Shown here in pieces: positions 1 through 10,143 of a DNA stretch of 64,000 nt (its first letter is position 1; every line of letters starts with the position of its first letter). Location of the stretch: assembly GCA_963662175.1 (NCBI GenBank), contig OY759221.1, forward strand, positions 27,577,027 through 27,641,026, read 5' to 3'. Both the position numbers and the translations under genes were made by a program. The notes beneath the pieces are model-generated. The model searched no databases. It saw only the letters and a program-made list of their open reading frames with translations, and was not told the origin of the DNA. This DNA comes from Aradus depressus (Eukaryota > Arthropoda > Insecta > Hemiptera > Aradidae).

Positions 1-3000
1 CCTACCATAGGGCGAACGGACCAGGCGCCTCAGTGGTAAAGGAAAATAGTAGAAACAAAGTTGCCAAGGAACTGAGCAGAGACGAAGCAAACATCGCTCT
101 AATAAATCTAGGTGATAAGATACTCTCCTTGTCATGGCCGGCCCTACCATAGGGCGAACGGACCAGGCGCCTCAGTGTTAAAGGAAAATAGTAGAAACAA
201 AGTTGCCAAGGAACTGAGCAGAGACGAAGCAAACATCGCTCTAGTAAATCTAGGTGATAAGATACTCTCCTTGTCAGGGCCGGCCCTACCATAGGGCGAA
301 CGGACCAGGCGCCTCGGTGGTAAAGGAAAATAGTAGAAACAAAGTTGCCAAGGAACTGAGCAGAGACGAAGCAAACATCGCTCTAATAAATCTAGGTGAT
401 AAGATACTCTTCTTGTCAGGGCCGGCCCTACCATAGGGCGAACGGACCAGGCGCCTCAGTGGTAAAGGAAAATAGTAGAAACAAAGTTGCCAAGGAACTG
501 AGCAGAGACGAAGCAAACATCGCTCTAATAAATCTAGGTGATAAGATACTCTCCTTGTCAGGGCGGGCCCTACCATAGGGCGAACGGACCAGGCGCCTCA
601 GTGGTAAAGGAAAATAGTAGAAACAAAGTTGCCAAGGAACTGAGCAGAGACGAAGCAAACATCGCTCTAATAAATCTAGGTGATAAGATACTCTCCTTGT
701 CATGGCCGGCCCTACCATAGGGCGAACGGACCAGGCGCCTCAGTGTTAAAGGAAAATAGTAGAAACAAAGTTGCCAAGGAACTGAGCAGAGACGAAGCAA
801 ACATCGCTCTAGTAAATCTAGGTGATAAGATACTCTCCTTGTCAGGGCCGGCCCTACCATAGGGCGAACGGACCAGGCGCCTCAGTGGTAAAGGAAAATA
901 GTAGAAACAAAGTTGCCAAGGAACTGAGCAGAGACGAAGCAAACATCGCTCTAATAAATCTAGGTGATAAGATACTCTTCTTGTCAGGGCCGGCCCTACC
1001 ATAGGGCGAACGGACCAGGCGCCTCAGTGGTAAAGGAAAATAGTAGAAACAAAGTTGCCAAGGAACTGAGCAGAGACGAAGCAAACATCGCTCTAATAAA
1101 TCTAGGTGATAAGATACTCTCCTTGTCAGGGCCGGCCCTACCATAAGGCGAACGGAGGCTCCAGGCGCCTCAGTGGTAAACAAAAATAGTAGAAACAAAG
1201 TTGCCAAGGAACTGAGCAGAGACGAAGCAAACATCGCTCTAATAAATCTAGGTGATAAGATACTCTCCTTGTCAGGGCCGGCCCTACCATAGGGCGAACG
1301 GACCAGGCGCCTCAGTGGTAAAGGAAAATAGTAGAAACAAAGTTGCCAAGGAACTGAGCAGAGACGAAGCAAACATCGCTCTAATAAATCTAGGTGATAA
1401 GATACTCTCCTTGTCAGGGCCGGCCCTACCATAGGGCGAACGGACCAGGCGCCTCAGTGGTAAAGAAAAATAGTAGAAACAAAGTTGCCAAGGAACTGAG
1501 CAGAGACGAAGCAAACATCGCTCTAATAAATCTAGGTGATAAGATACTCTCCTTGTCAGGGCCGGCCCTACCATAAGGCGAACGGAGGCTCCAGGCGCCT
1601 CAGTGGTAAACAAAAATAGTAGAAACAAAGTTGCCAAGGAACTGAGCAGAGACGAAGCAAACATCGCTCTAATAAATCTAGGTGATAAGATACTCTCCTT
1701 GTCAGGGCCGGCCCTACCATAGGGCGAACGGACCAGGCGCCTCAGTGGTAAAGGAAAATAGTAGAAACAAAGTTGCCAAGGAACTGAGCAGAGACGAAGC
1801 AAACATCGCTCTAATAAATCTAGGTGATAAGATACTCTCCTTGTCAGGGCCGGCCCTACCATAGGGCGAACGGACCAGGCGCCTCAGTGGTAAAGAAAAA
1901 TAGTAGAAACAAAGTTGCCAAGGAACTGAGCAGAGACGAAGCAAACATCGCTCTAATAAATCTAGGTGATAAGATACTCTCCTTGTCATGGCCGGCCCTA
2001 CCATAGGGCGAACGGACCAGGCGCCTCAGTGTTAAAGGAAAATAGTAAAAACAAAGTTGCCAAGGAACTGAGCAGAGACGAAGCAAACATCGCTCTAGTA
2101 AATCTAGGTGATAAGATACTCTCCTTGTCAGGGCCGGCCCTACCATAGGGCGAACGGACCAGGCGCCTCGGTGGTAAAGGAAAATAGTAGAAACAAAGTT
2201 GCCAAGGAACTGAGCAGAGACGAAGCAAACATCGCTCTAATAAATCTAGGTGATAAGATACTCTTCTTGTCAGGGCCGGCCCTACCATAGGGCGAACGGA
2301 GGCTCCAGGCGCCTCAGTGGTAAACAAAAATAGTAGAAACAAAGTTGCCAAGGAACTGAGCAGAGACGAAGCAAACATCGCTCTAATAAATCTAGGTGAT
2401 AAGATACTCTCCTTGTCAGGGCCGGCCCTACCATAAGGCGAACGGAGGCTCCAGGCGCCTCAGTGGTAAACAAAAATAGTAGAAACAAAGTTGCCAAGGA
2501 ACTGAGCAGAGACGAAGCAAACATCGCTCTAATAAATCTAGGTGATAAGATACTCTCCTTGTCAGGGCCGGCCCTACCATAGGGCGAACGGACCAGGCGC
2601 CTCAGTGGTGAAGGAAAATAGTAGAAACAAAGTTGCCAAGGAACTGAGCAGAGACGAAGCAAACATCGCTCTAATAAATCTAGGTGATAAGATACTCTCC
2701 TTGTCAGGGCCGGCCCTACCATAGGGCGAACGGACCAGGCGCCTCGGTGGTAAAGGAAAATAGTAGAAACAAAGTTGCCAAGGAACTGAGCAGAGACGAA
2801 GCAAACATCGCTCTAATAAATCTAGGTAATAAGATACTCTTCTTGTCAGGGCCGGCCCTACCATAGGGCGAACGGACCAGGCGCCTCAGTGGTAAAGGAA
2901 AATAGTAGAAACAAAGTTGCCAAGGAACTGAGCAGAGACGAAGCAAACATCGCTCTAATAAATCTAGGTGATAAGATACTCTCCTTGTCAGGGCCGGCCC

Positions 3001-3617
3001 TACCATAGGGCGAACGGACCAGGCGCCTCAGTGGTAAAGAAAAATAGTAGAAACAAAGTTGCCAAGGAACTGAGCAGAGACGAAGCAAACATCGCTCTAA
3101 TAAATCTAGGTGATAAGATACTCTCCTTGTCAGGGCCGGCCCTACCATAGGGCGAACGGACCAGGCGCCTCAGTGGTAAAGAAAAATAGTAGAAACAAAG
3201 TTGCCAAGGAACTGAGCAGAGACGAAGCAAACATCGCTCTAATAAATCTAGGTGATAAGATACTCTCCTTGTCAGGGTGGGCCCTACCATAGGGCGAACG
3301 GACCAGGCGCCTCAGTGGTAAACAAAAATAGTAGAAACAAAGTTGCCAAGGAACTGAGCAAAGACGAAGCAAACATCGCTCTAATAAATCTAGGTGATAA
3401 GATACTCTCCTTGTCAGGGCCGGCCCTACCATAGGGCGAACGGAGGCTCCAGGCGCCTCAGTGGTAAAGAAAAATAGTAGAAACAAAGTTGCCAAGGAAC
3501 TGAGCAGAGACGAAGCAAACATCGCTCTAATAAATCTAGGTGATAAGATACTCTCCTTGTCAGGGCCGGCCCTACCATAGGGCGAACGGACCAGGCGCCT
3601 CAGTGGTAAAGAAAAAT
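1..3617. repeat. Tandem satellite array, 142/146-bp monomer
   Basis: About 25 head-to-tail monomers, cut by the window start and ending in a partial copy near 3617. Most monomers are 142 bp. A variant with a 4-bp longer form of one segment (GGAGGCTCC in place of GGACC) is 146 bp and begins at 1138, 1568, 2282, 2428 and 3426. Each monomer contains a GGCCGGCC palindrome, a GGCGCC palindrome and the string CTCAGTGGTA. Neither 142 nor 146 is a multiple of three, so the reading frames running through the array (up to 192 codons on the minus strand) shift at each repeat and are chance. The array runs out into non-repetitive AT-rich DNA on its right. Its left limit is outside the window. Confidence 0.97.
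144..1997. repeat. Higher-order repeat structure inside the satellite
   Basis: Diagnostic variants recur in order. A four-monomer block (568 bp) carrying CAGTGTTAAAGG plus CTAGTAAAT, then CTCTTCTTG, starts at 144 and recurs at 712. A three-monomer block (430 bp: 146-bp variant, plain, AAAGAAAAA variant) at 1138-1567 recurs at 1568-1997. The CAGTGTTAAAGG type returns at 1998. Such blocks point to amplification by unequal exchange of multi-monomer units. Confidence 0.8.
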
Positions 3618-5410
3618 AATATTTTTTTCGTTTTTCGATATTTTGATTGCGAGCGTGTGGCTAGTACGGTATGTGAATGACCTTATCTGTTGAGAAGCGC
3701 ACGGGTCTTAATTCCTACATATTTTGTTTCTCATTCTACATCAACTATTCCTATAGGTACTGTGAAGAGTACAGTGTCTACGAGCATGGCTGTTGTCAGT
3801 CGACAAATTAGACAGAGACTTAAGATGTTGTCGAGATGTTCAAAGTTCTATGCTTGCGCGCACAACTGGTATATATTAGGGGCAAGCAAGGGGGCGCCAT
3901 AATTGGGTCTCGATCCATCCTAAAACTTGCCTCGGGCCGGCAATGCTCCTTGTCACTTAAATTAGCGACGCCTGCGACATAAAGGTTTTGAAAAATAATA
4001 GCTATTTTTTAACTGAATCTTACATATAACTCCAGCTCTTTGTGCGAGATTTCTGTTCCAAAATATTAGGTATTTTATAACAAGCTTTTTTACCATTGCG
4101 CATGCGTGAAATTCCTGTTCCCAAAAAAAAACCGGTGGGCGTCTTGGGATGCGTCGATAATAATTTTTGGCTGAAAGTAATTTAAAATTTAAATTTTCAA
4201 ATTATAAAATTGTCCATGGAAATTGATCATTATAAATTTATTATATTGTCCTAGACTCGTCACATTTAGTATCATGTACATTTTTTTTTCAAAACCTATA
4301 AATGAAATGATTGGTTTATGGTTTAACTATCGATATTACCTTGATGTTGTGAGAATATCAATATTTCCATGTTGTGAAGAATGGTGAATATCTTGATTCA
4401 TCTGTAGCATTTACATCATTGGCATTATGACACTTTCTCATATTACTGTCTTCTTCACTTTTCATTGTTTTCACTATAATCATGCACGCTAAAGCAGACG
4501 TTTAACAAGACGCGTCGTGGCTGAACACAGTTGAATATACTACAGTTTTGCCAAGATGGATTCATCCCCTTCCCTCTGGCCGCCCCCTTCCTAATACCGG
4601 TCGGGGAGGGGAGAGTGAAACTTTCGTTGCTTACTTCCGTTCCGTGTCGTTTTCACCAACTCACTGCTCAGCTCCAATATTACGTATTTTTAACAGGTAT
4701 TTTGGAGCAGTAACTTGTTCCGAGCAGTTCTCGACATCACTAATTCAAAGTAGGTTTCTCTGTTACATCTATATTACCTCTTATGCTCACGGTTAATTGT
4801 AAAAGGTCTTTTATTCTTCCTAATTCTTTTATTGGGGGGGGGGATGAAGGGAGGAGTAGAAACTAGACAAGACGATGTTACACATGGGGTGGACTCCCCT
4901 TTTGGGGTGGGGGGGATGATAGTACGAGAAGCGCATGTCCGGGCAACAACCCCTAGCAGTCGGAGTCAAACATTTCCCAACCAGAGTCGGACAGTCTCCT
5001 GGACTGCACAACCTTAGACATCGCAACATCGTTCCATCATCTCCGGGCGAAACATCGTAAGTTCTCCTCTCGCTCTACACGCTTTTAGCATAGTCTTGAG
5101 AAATTAATTAATAATTATATATATGTATCTTTTCTATAGTTCCTTAGAGTGAAAATCCAAAACGGAACCATATAGTTTTTTGTGTGTCTATCCGTCGCTC
5201 TATAGATTTGAACTATTTGAGCTAAAAAGTTGCAATTTATTTCAATATGTCTATAAAAAAAAAAGGGCACTACGCCAAGAAAATTATAACAACATTAATA
5301 GTCAGGGGGCGGAAATCAGGGAAATACAAGAAAGAAGTGTATTCTGAGAGAACCGAGTAAGATGTTATATGAAGAAAGCTTATTGCTAGTAAATATAATA
5401 TATTTTTTTT
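3618..5410. other. AT-rich stretch without a recognisable gene
   Basis: No open frame here resembles a known protein, and no SINE, LINE or inverted repeat stands out. It includes GC-richer patches around 4540-4640 and 4860-5060 and short G runs (for example near 4835). The short frames present look like chance. Confidence 0.6.
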
Positions 5411-5660
5411 TAATTTTTATATTCAATATGGTGACTATAGGGGAGCATGAAATATTTTTTTAATTTTTATATTCAATATGGTGACTATAGGGGAGCATGA
5501 AATATTTTTTTAATTTTTATATTCAATATGGTGACTATAGGGGAGCATGAAATATTTTTTTAATTTTTATATTCAATATGGTGACTATAGGGGAGCATGA
5601 AATATTTTTTTAATTTTTATATTCAATATGGTGACTATAGGGGAGCATGAAATATTTTTT
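5411..5660. repeat. Perfect 50-bp tandem repeat, 5 copies
   Basis: Five units beginning at 5411, 5461, 5511, 5561 and 5611 appear identical. Each contains ATTCAATATGGTGACTATAG. The perfect identity implies very recent expansion. There are no spacers, so this is a minisatellite and not a CRISPR-like array. Confidence 0.97.
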
Positions 5661-5755
5661 TCTGAATTAAAAGATGCCAAAACTCTTAATATCGTATGAA
5701 AAATGAAATATATCGAAAAAAATTGAATAATATTATGAATTACAGGACATTCATA

Positions 5756-5896
5756 TACCAACCACATTTCTACAGATCACTCTCCCCTCCCCTCCCCAAT
5801 CTCATACTGGCATTACTGTGGTATATGTAAGTAATATGTTGGCGTCAGCAGTTGCCTAAGGAGAAGGAGAGAGTGATCGGTGCGATGCGGTTGGTA
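5756..5896. mobile_element. MITE, ~141 bp, TA target duplication
   Basis: The ends are imperfect inverted repeats of about 32 bp that start TACCAACC and include ATCACTCTC. TA flanks both sides (5754-5755 and 5897-5898). No coding capacity. The same terminal sequence occurs at 8511-8614 and at 48059-48612, so this is a dispersed family. The TA duplication suggests mobilisation by a Tc1/mariner-superfamily transposase, which is inference. Confidence 0.65.
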
Positions 5897-5913
5897 TAAG
5901 AACGTCCTTTAAC

Positions 5914-6210
5914 GAGGGCGTCGATAGCTCAGTGGTAAGTGTACTTGCTTACTGAGCTAAAGATGGCGGGTTCGTAACCCGGCCGAGGCCCTTAGTTTAT
6001 TTTATGTGGGCGGTAAGATAAACTTAAGCACGCCGTCCTTCGGATGTTAAGCGATGGTCCCGAGCCTATTCAATAAAAAAAGTGAATAAAAATTTAGGGT
6101 AGGCAAAATTTAGAAATTTAGTAGAGTCGGGTTCATTTCCACCAGGGTGAGGAAAACTCTGGTAGTAGGCGATATGACCTCATAGTTATAGCCCGGACAT
6201 GAGTGATAAT
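5914..6210 (+). mobile_element. SINE1 copy (tRNA-derived), full length, diverged
   Basis: SINE1 family description. The head is tRNA-like: an A-box-like TAGCTCAGTGG followed about 40 bases later by a B-box-like GGTTCGTAACC. A conserved body follows with CACGCCGTCCTTCGGATGGG, then AAATTTAGGGTAGGCAAAAT, then GTAGGCGATATGACCTCGTA. The 3' end is GAGTCATAAAACCT, followed in young copies by tandem AACCT. This copy keeps both boxes and the body but has lost about 40 bp near 6062 and the AACCT tail. Confidence 0.85.
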
Positions 6211-6276
6211 AACTAACAACTATAATTTATATTAAACTTTTTGGAGCGTTTATATCTCAAATCTTAAGTCAAATAG

Positions 6277-6458
6277 TTGGGAAGCCATGGTGGCCGTGCG
6301 GGCTAGAGCGTAGGGCTATCGTCGCATGGTATCACCATGGTTTGCGGGTTCGAATCCCGTTTTATTTCGTTGATAGAACTCCCTCCCGGGACCATGGATG
6401 TCGTAAATATAACTAAAATAACACATTGATGGCTAGTGTGGAGTCTGCCGAGGCCAAT

Positions 6459-6490
<32 letters not shown>
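6277..6490 (+). mobile_element. SINE2 copy (second tRNA-derived family) with poly(A)
   Basis: SINE2 family description. The head resembles a class II (Leu/Ser-like) tRNA: GCCATGGTGGCCGTGCGGGC, then a B-box-like GGGTTCGAATCCCG. The body contains GATAGAACTCCCTCCCGGG and GTCGTAAATA, and the end is a long A run (here about 30 A). The copy is flanked by an 11-bp direct repeat AAGTCAAATAG (6266-6276 and 6491-6501), a clear target-site duplication from LINE-type retroposition. Confidence 0.85.
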
Positions 6491-6495
<5 letters not shown>

Positions 6496-6654
6496 AAATA
6501 GCGATAGGAAATTTTATAAGAAACATTTTTGTTAAGAACCAATTTTTTAAAAGGAATAATTGTTTTCGTTTAAATTGAGCAAACGTTAAAAAAATTGATT
6601 TCAAAACGACATTTCAAAACTGTTTCCGGCAAGTGTCTCGCAAAAAATGTATGA

Positions 6655-6835
6655 CGTGACTTCTTTCTTTCAAATTCTTTTGAAGCTACAATCGTTTCGG
6701 ATTTAGAACGCTCACTATGTTCCAATCACATACACACAGACAGACGACATCACAAGTATGGTCAAAACATATCCAGGGGACTTTGAAACATGTAATCTCT
6801 TTGAAAACTCGTGTGATATAAAAAAAAATGTATTT
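6655..6835 (+). repeat. Dispersed repeat family F copy
   Basis: It shares the ordered motifs of family F: a GTTTCGGATTTAGAACGCTC-like segment, an ACACACAGACAGACGA segment, then ACTTTGAAACATG and a TCGTGTGATATA-like end. Other copies are at 7980-8170 (minus), 55480-55625 and 61950-62145. No inverted ends or coding capacity are apparent. The class of element is unknown. Confidence 0.5.
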
Positions 6836-6914
6836 CTTGGTGGTAGGCAGATGTAGTGGACTAACTTGTTAAATAAGTAATTAGATTTATCAGTCCAACA
6901 TAATTTTTATTTAT

Positions 6915-6953
6915 ACCACAACTAGTTTCGGCAATTTGCCATCATCAGGTGGT
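6915..6953 (-). ncRNA. Hammerhead-ribozyme-like motif, left arm
   Basis: Read on the minus strand this is identical to the motif at 7062-7100: ACCAC, CTGATGA, a GGC/GCC hairpin, GAAAC, TAGTT, GTGGT. It fits a type I hammerhead with a 5-bp stem I. There is one extra U between the CTGATGA core and stem II, which a canonical core lacks. Activity is unproven. Confidence 0.4.
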
Positions 6954-7061
6954 GAATCTTTCTAGAGAAGAGGTCAAGGGATACGATCGAGTAACATCAG
7001 TGTCCAGCTGGTCCCTGATGATACTCGATCGTATCCCTTGACCTCTTCTCTAGAAAGATTC

Positions 7062-7100
7062 ACCACCTGATGATGGCAAATTGCCGAAACTAGTTGTGGT
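7062..7100 (+). ncRNA. Hammerhead-ribozyme-like motif, right arm
   Basis: Stem I is ACCAC (7062-7066) with GTGGT (7096-7100). Core 1 is CTGATGA (7067-7073). Stem II is GGC (7075-7077) with GCC (7083-7085). Core 2 is GAAAC (7086-7090). Stem III would be only A-U and C-G around a UA loop, with predicted cleavage after GUU at 7095. The stem III segment ACTAGT is palindromic, which would let two molecules pair into a dimeric ribozyme, as proposed for Penelope-type hammerheads. The extra U at 7074 departs from the canonical core. Confidence 0.45.
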
Positions 7101-7143
7101 ATAAATAAAAAATATGTGAGACTGATAAATCTTATTACTTATT

Positions 7144-7461
7144 TTAAAAAAAATTCACACTCATTAAGATTATTGATATATTACAGAATCAATTATAATT
7201 ATTTGTATAAAAACAGCTGTTAGGAGTGAAGTAACTTAAATAGTGAATAAAAATACAAAAATGGACTAGTCGCATTTGGTTTTGAAACGAAATGTGAACA
7301 ACTAATGAATGGAGAACAAAAGACGACGAACTGCTGTTTTAAATAGTGTGGAACAGTCTCAGTTGTTTTGTGGAGATGAACAGTCTAGAGAGAAGCCTGT
7401 TTTTAGGCTTAAGGTGTAGTGAACCAGTCTGAGTGAGAGAAGATGTAGGAGTGAAAAAATA
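7144..7461. other. No feature seen
   Basis: AT-rich sequence with a short purine-rich stretch. I recognise no repeat family and no credible reading frame. Confidence 0.6.
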
Positions 7462-7618
7462 GGGGGCCATGGTGGCCGTGCGGGCTAGAGCGTAGAGCTT
7501 TGGTCGCATGGTCTCAACTTGGTTTGCGGGTTCGAATTCCGTCCGGGAGTGAGTTTTATTTCGTAGATAGAACTTCCTCCCGGGGCCATGAATGTCGTAA
7601 ATAATTAGATAACATGAC
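7462..7618 (+). mobile_element. SINE2 copy, lacking poly(A)
   Basis: It carries the SINE2 head with GGCCATGGTGGCCGTGCGGG, the B-box-like GGGTTCGAATTCCG and the body GATAGAACTTCCTCCCGGGG. It ends near GTCGTAAATAATTAG and runs straight into a minus-strand SINE1 fragment, so its 3' end was lost or recombined. Confidence 0.75.
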
Positions 7619-7757
7619 TTGGCCCGACTCTACTGTTGCTCTCCTAAATTTTGCCTACCCAGGCTTATTTACATGTCTTTAACGTCTACCTGACATCGTA
7701 CAGGCTCGGGACCATCGCCTCCCAGATCCGGGATCTCCAGTTCAGAAGGCGACCCCA
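7619..7757 (-). mobile_element. SINE1 fragment
   Basis: Reverse-strand SINE1 body: CCCGACTCTACTGTT, then CTAAATTTTGCCTACCC, then ACCTGACATCGTACAGGCTC. Both the tRNA head and the tail are missing. Confidence 0.7.
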
Positions 7758-7979
7758 CATCCATAAATTACAAATGTACATATACCATCTCCATTAATCA
7801 TATAGTCAATATTATTTAGATAGTGGGTATTCTGATGAATGATTTAGTGACTCAGTTATGCCTTCGAATATGATATATGATTCTCATACCCGTTATTATT
7901 AATAAATTAATAATTCATATTATTACTTTCTAATATCTATGGTATATAGAAATATTATATTGAAATATTGTGTATAGAA

Positions 7980-8170
7980 ATATTGTAATCGTGCGAAAAT
8001 CCGTGATCGAGTTTCCATCGGTATTTCACATATCACTTGAATGCGTTTTGTTCATTTTTGCGATGAGATCTGTCTTTGTGTGTATAGAACTTTATGAGCG
8101 CTCTATCACAGAAACGATTGTAACTATGAACATTAAATTTGAAATAAATTTGTTAAATGTGCTAACTTCT
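7980..8170 (-). repeat. Dispersed repeat family F copy
   Basis: On the minus strand it matches the 61950-62145 copy: ATCGTTTCTGTGATAGAGCG, then AAAGTTCTATAC, then a TCGATCACGGATTTTCGCAC end. The surrounding 7758-8510 holds nothing else I can name. Confidence 0.5.
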
Positions 8171-8510
8171 CATTAAATTTTGGCCATATACATTTTACAA
8201 ATTACCACTTTTATTTATGACCTAATCAAACATTTTTACAAATCAACGTAGAGAAAACGTTGAAGGTTGCCCGGTTTGCGAAACACATGTCGGAAACCGT
8301 CCTGAAATGTACTTTTGAAACTCGCTTTTTTAGACGTTTGTTTGATTTACTGGAAAACGGTTAGCCCAATCGAAAGCATTATCCTGACCAAAAATGTTCG
8401 TTATGAAATGCCAAAGAAATGAACATCCTCATACTTGAGATGGGAACAATGTTATAGCGCTTTAAGGAACAAACAATGAATTTCCTTAGGAAATATTTGC
8501 AACTTCAGAC

Positions 8511-8614
8511 AGAGCTACGCTGTACAATGAAACAAGGAAAACCGCTCAATAATACCGGGATTAAATGAATTTGAGAGTGGGAAGAGAGAGTGATCCTGTA
8601 CAAAAGTGGTTGGT
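8511..8614 (+). mobile_element. Partial MITE of the 5756/48059 family
   Basis: CTGTACAATGAAACAA, GAATTTGAGAG and a right end GAGAGAGTGATCCTGTACAA...GGTTGGTTT match the right half of the element at 48059-48612. The left inverted repeat is missing. Confidence 0.5.
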
Positions 8615-8658
8615 TTAAGTAAGTTTTATTATGAACACATCACATAATTATTATTATA

Positions 8659-8995
8659 GGTTAGATTAGGTTTTATGACTCATGCCCGGGCTTTAACAAC
8701 GAGGTCATATCGCCTTACTGCCAAAGCGCTCTTTCGTCACTCTGGTGGACATGAGCCCGACTCTACTGTGGGAGTCCTAAATTTTGCCTACCCTAAATTT
8801 TTATTCACGTAGGGTAGGGGTCTTTAACGAGTACCTGACATCGTACAGGCTCGGGACCATCGCTTACGAAGGACGGCGTGCTTAAGTTTATTTTACCTCC
8901 CATATAAAATAAACTAAGGGCCTCGGTCGGGCTACGAACCCGCAACCTTGAGCTCAGAAGTCGAGCATGCATACCACTGAGCTACCGGCGCCCTC
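8659..8995 (-). mobile_element. SINE1 copy, full length
   Basis: Near-complete, from the degenerate telomere-like tail (GGTTAGATTAGG, on the left) to the tRNA-like head with CCACTGAGCTACCGGCGCCC (on the right). The segment between GGACCATCGCTTA and CGAAGGACGGCG has lost the usual ACGTCCCATC. Confidence 0.88.
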
Positions 8996-9096
8996 CATTT
9001 TTATTATATATTTTGTCCATTTAATTACACTATTTCTCATTTAGATTTTAAAGTTAGTTGTTTTAAATTATAATTAAAATATGTAATACAATTTTA

Positions 9097-9392
9097 GCAG
9101 TGCCGAGCTCAATATCGCGGGTTCGAAACCCGCCCGAGGAAGCCCTTACGTTTATTATCTAGCAGGTGAAAAATCCTTGAACACTCAGTCTTTCGGATGG
9201 GACGTTAAGGGATAGTCCAGCGCCTGAACGATTTTGGGTGAAAGACCCCTACTCTTGGTGAATAAAAATTTAGGGTAGGCAAAATTTAGGATTCCCATAG
9301 TAGAGTTGGGCTCATGTCCACCAGAGCAACAAAAGAGCGCTCTGGTAGTAGGCGATATGACTTCAAAGTTAAAAGCCCGGGACAATAACTAA
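9097..9392 (+). mobile_element. SINE1 copy, diverged, A-box region lost
   Basis: It starts within the tRNA-like head (GCCGAGCTCAATATCGCGGG, B-box-like GGGTTCGAAACCCG) and covers most of the body, ending at AAAGCCCGGGACAATAAC. The A-box segment is gone. Confidence 0.75.
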
Positions 9393-9793
9393 TTAACTAT
9401 AATGAAAATTAAATTGAATATTAAAAAACAACATCTCGAAAGCATAGGACATGAGGCCGGCTCAGCCTTGTTGTAACACCATAACAAAAAAAGCAGAAAG
9501 AAGGACTTAATAAAGAGTATAGAAATTAAGTTGGAGAGGAAGCAAGGAGAGTCCGTCCTCCTCAATTCTAGAGAGGGGATAGTTTTTCCAGTCTCACGTA
9601 CTCCGCTCTCACAGTGGAATAACATATCTGTCTCCATCCATGAAATTTTAAATAGTTAAAGTTGCTAGTTTTTTATGTACGTTTATTATAATTTTCAAAA
9701 TTTTATTCATTATAACATTTTAATTATATTATTTTTAAAATTATTTTATCAGGTGTGTTTATGTTTAAACTCTTTATATCAATTTTTATTTTT

Positions 9794-10143
9794 GAGGGCC
9801 CCGGTAGCTCAGTGGTATGCGTGCTTGACTTCTGAGCTCAAGGTCGTGGGTTCGTAACCCGACCGAGGCCCTTAGTTTATTTTATCTGGGAGGTAAAATA
9901 AACTTAAGCACGCCGTCCTTCGGATGGGACGTTAAGCGAAGGTCCCGAGCCTGTACGATGTCAGGTACTCGTTAAAGACCCCTAACCTAGATGAATAAAA
10001 ATTTAGGGTAGGCAAAATTTAGGACTCCCAGAGTAGAGTCGGGCTCATGTCCACCAGAGTGACGAAAGAGCGCTTTGGTAGTAGGCGATATGACCTCGTT
10101 GTTAAAGCCCGGGCATGAGTCATAAAACCTAAAACCTAAACCT
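9794..10143 (+). mobile_element. SINE1 copy, full length
   Basis: One of the best-preserved copies: both promoter boxes (CGGTAGCTCAGTGGTATGCG and GGGTTCGTAACCCG), the whole body and a degenerate AACCT tail (CATAAAACCTAAAACCTAAA). It is a useful reference for the family. Confidence 0.92.

Larger units (their letters stand above)
6872..7143. mobile_element. Foldback element with ~125-bp inverted arms
   Basis: The left arm (6872 to about 7000) and right arm (about 7014-7143) are near-perfect reverse complements centred on CAGCTG near 7006. A transcript of either strand would fold into a long hairpin. Each arm carries CTGATGATGGCAAATTGCCG followed by AAAC when read outward to inward on its own strand. 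That composition recalls the hammerhead motifs described in Penelope-like retroelement terminal repeats (established knowledge), so a Penelope-derived origin is possible. No reverse transcriptase is present. Confidence 0.85.

Noticed and set aside
1..3620. Many overlapping frames of 60-192 codons across the satellite, on both strands
   Set aside because: They recur with the satellite period, shift frame at each monomer because 142 and 146 are not multiples of three, and resemble no protein.
5411..5660. CRISPR-like array
   Set aside because: Units abut directly with no variable spacers, and the sequence is clearly eukaryotic; it is a minisatellite.
9389..9637. 82-codon minus-strand frame as a LINE fragment
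   Set aside because: I tried to match it and the opposite strand to LINE C-termini, but only a weak W-N-N motif on the other strand was suggestive, which is not enough to report.
9794..9870. SINE1 and SINE2 heads as functional tRNA genes
   Set aside because: A- and B-box-like sequences are present, but I cannot fold a proper anticodon arm or acceptor stem, and the same head occurs in about 20 copies fused to SINE bodies.
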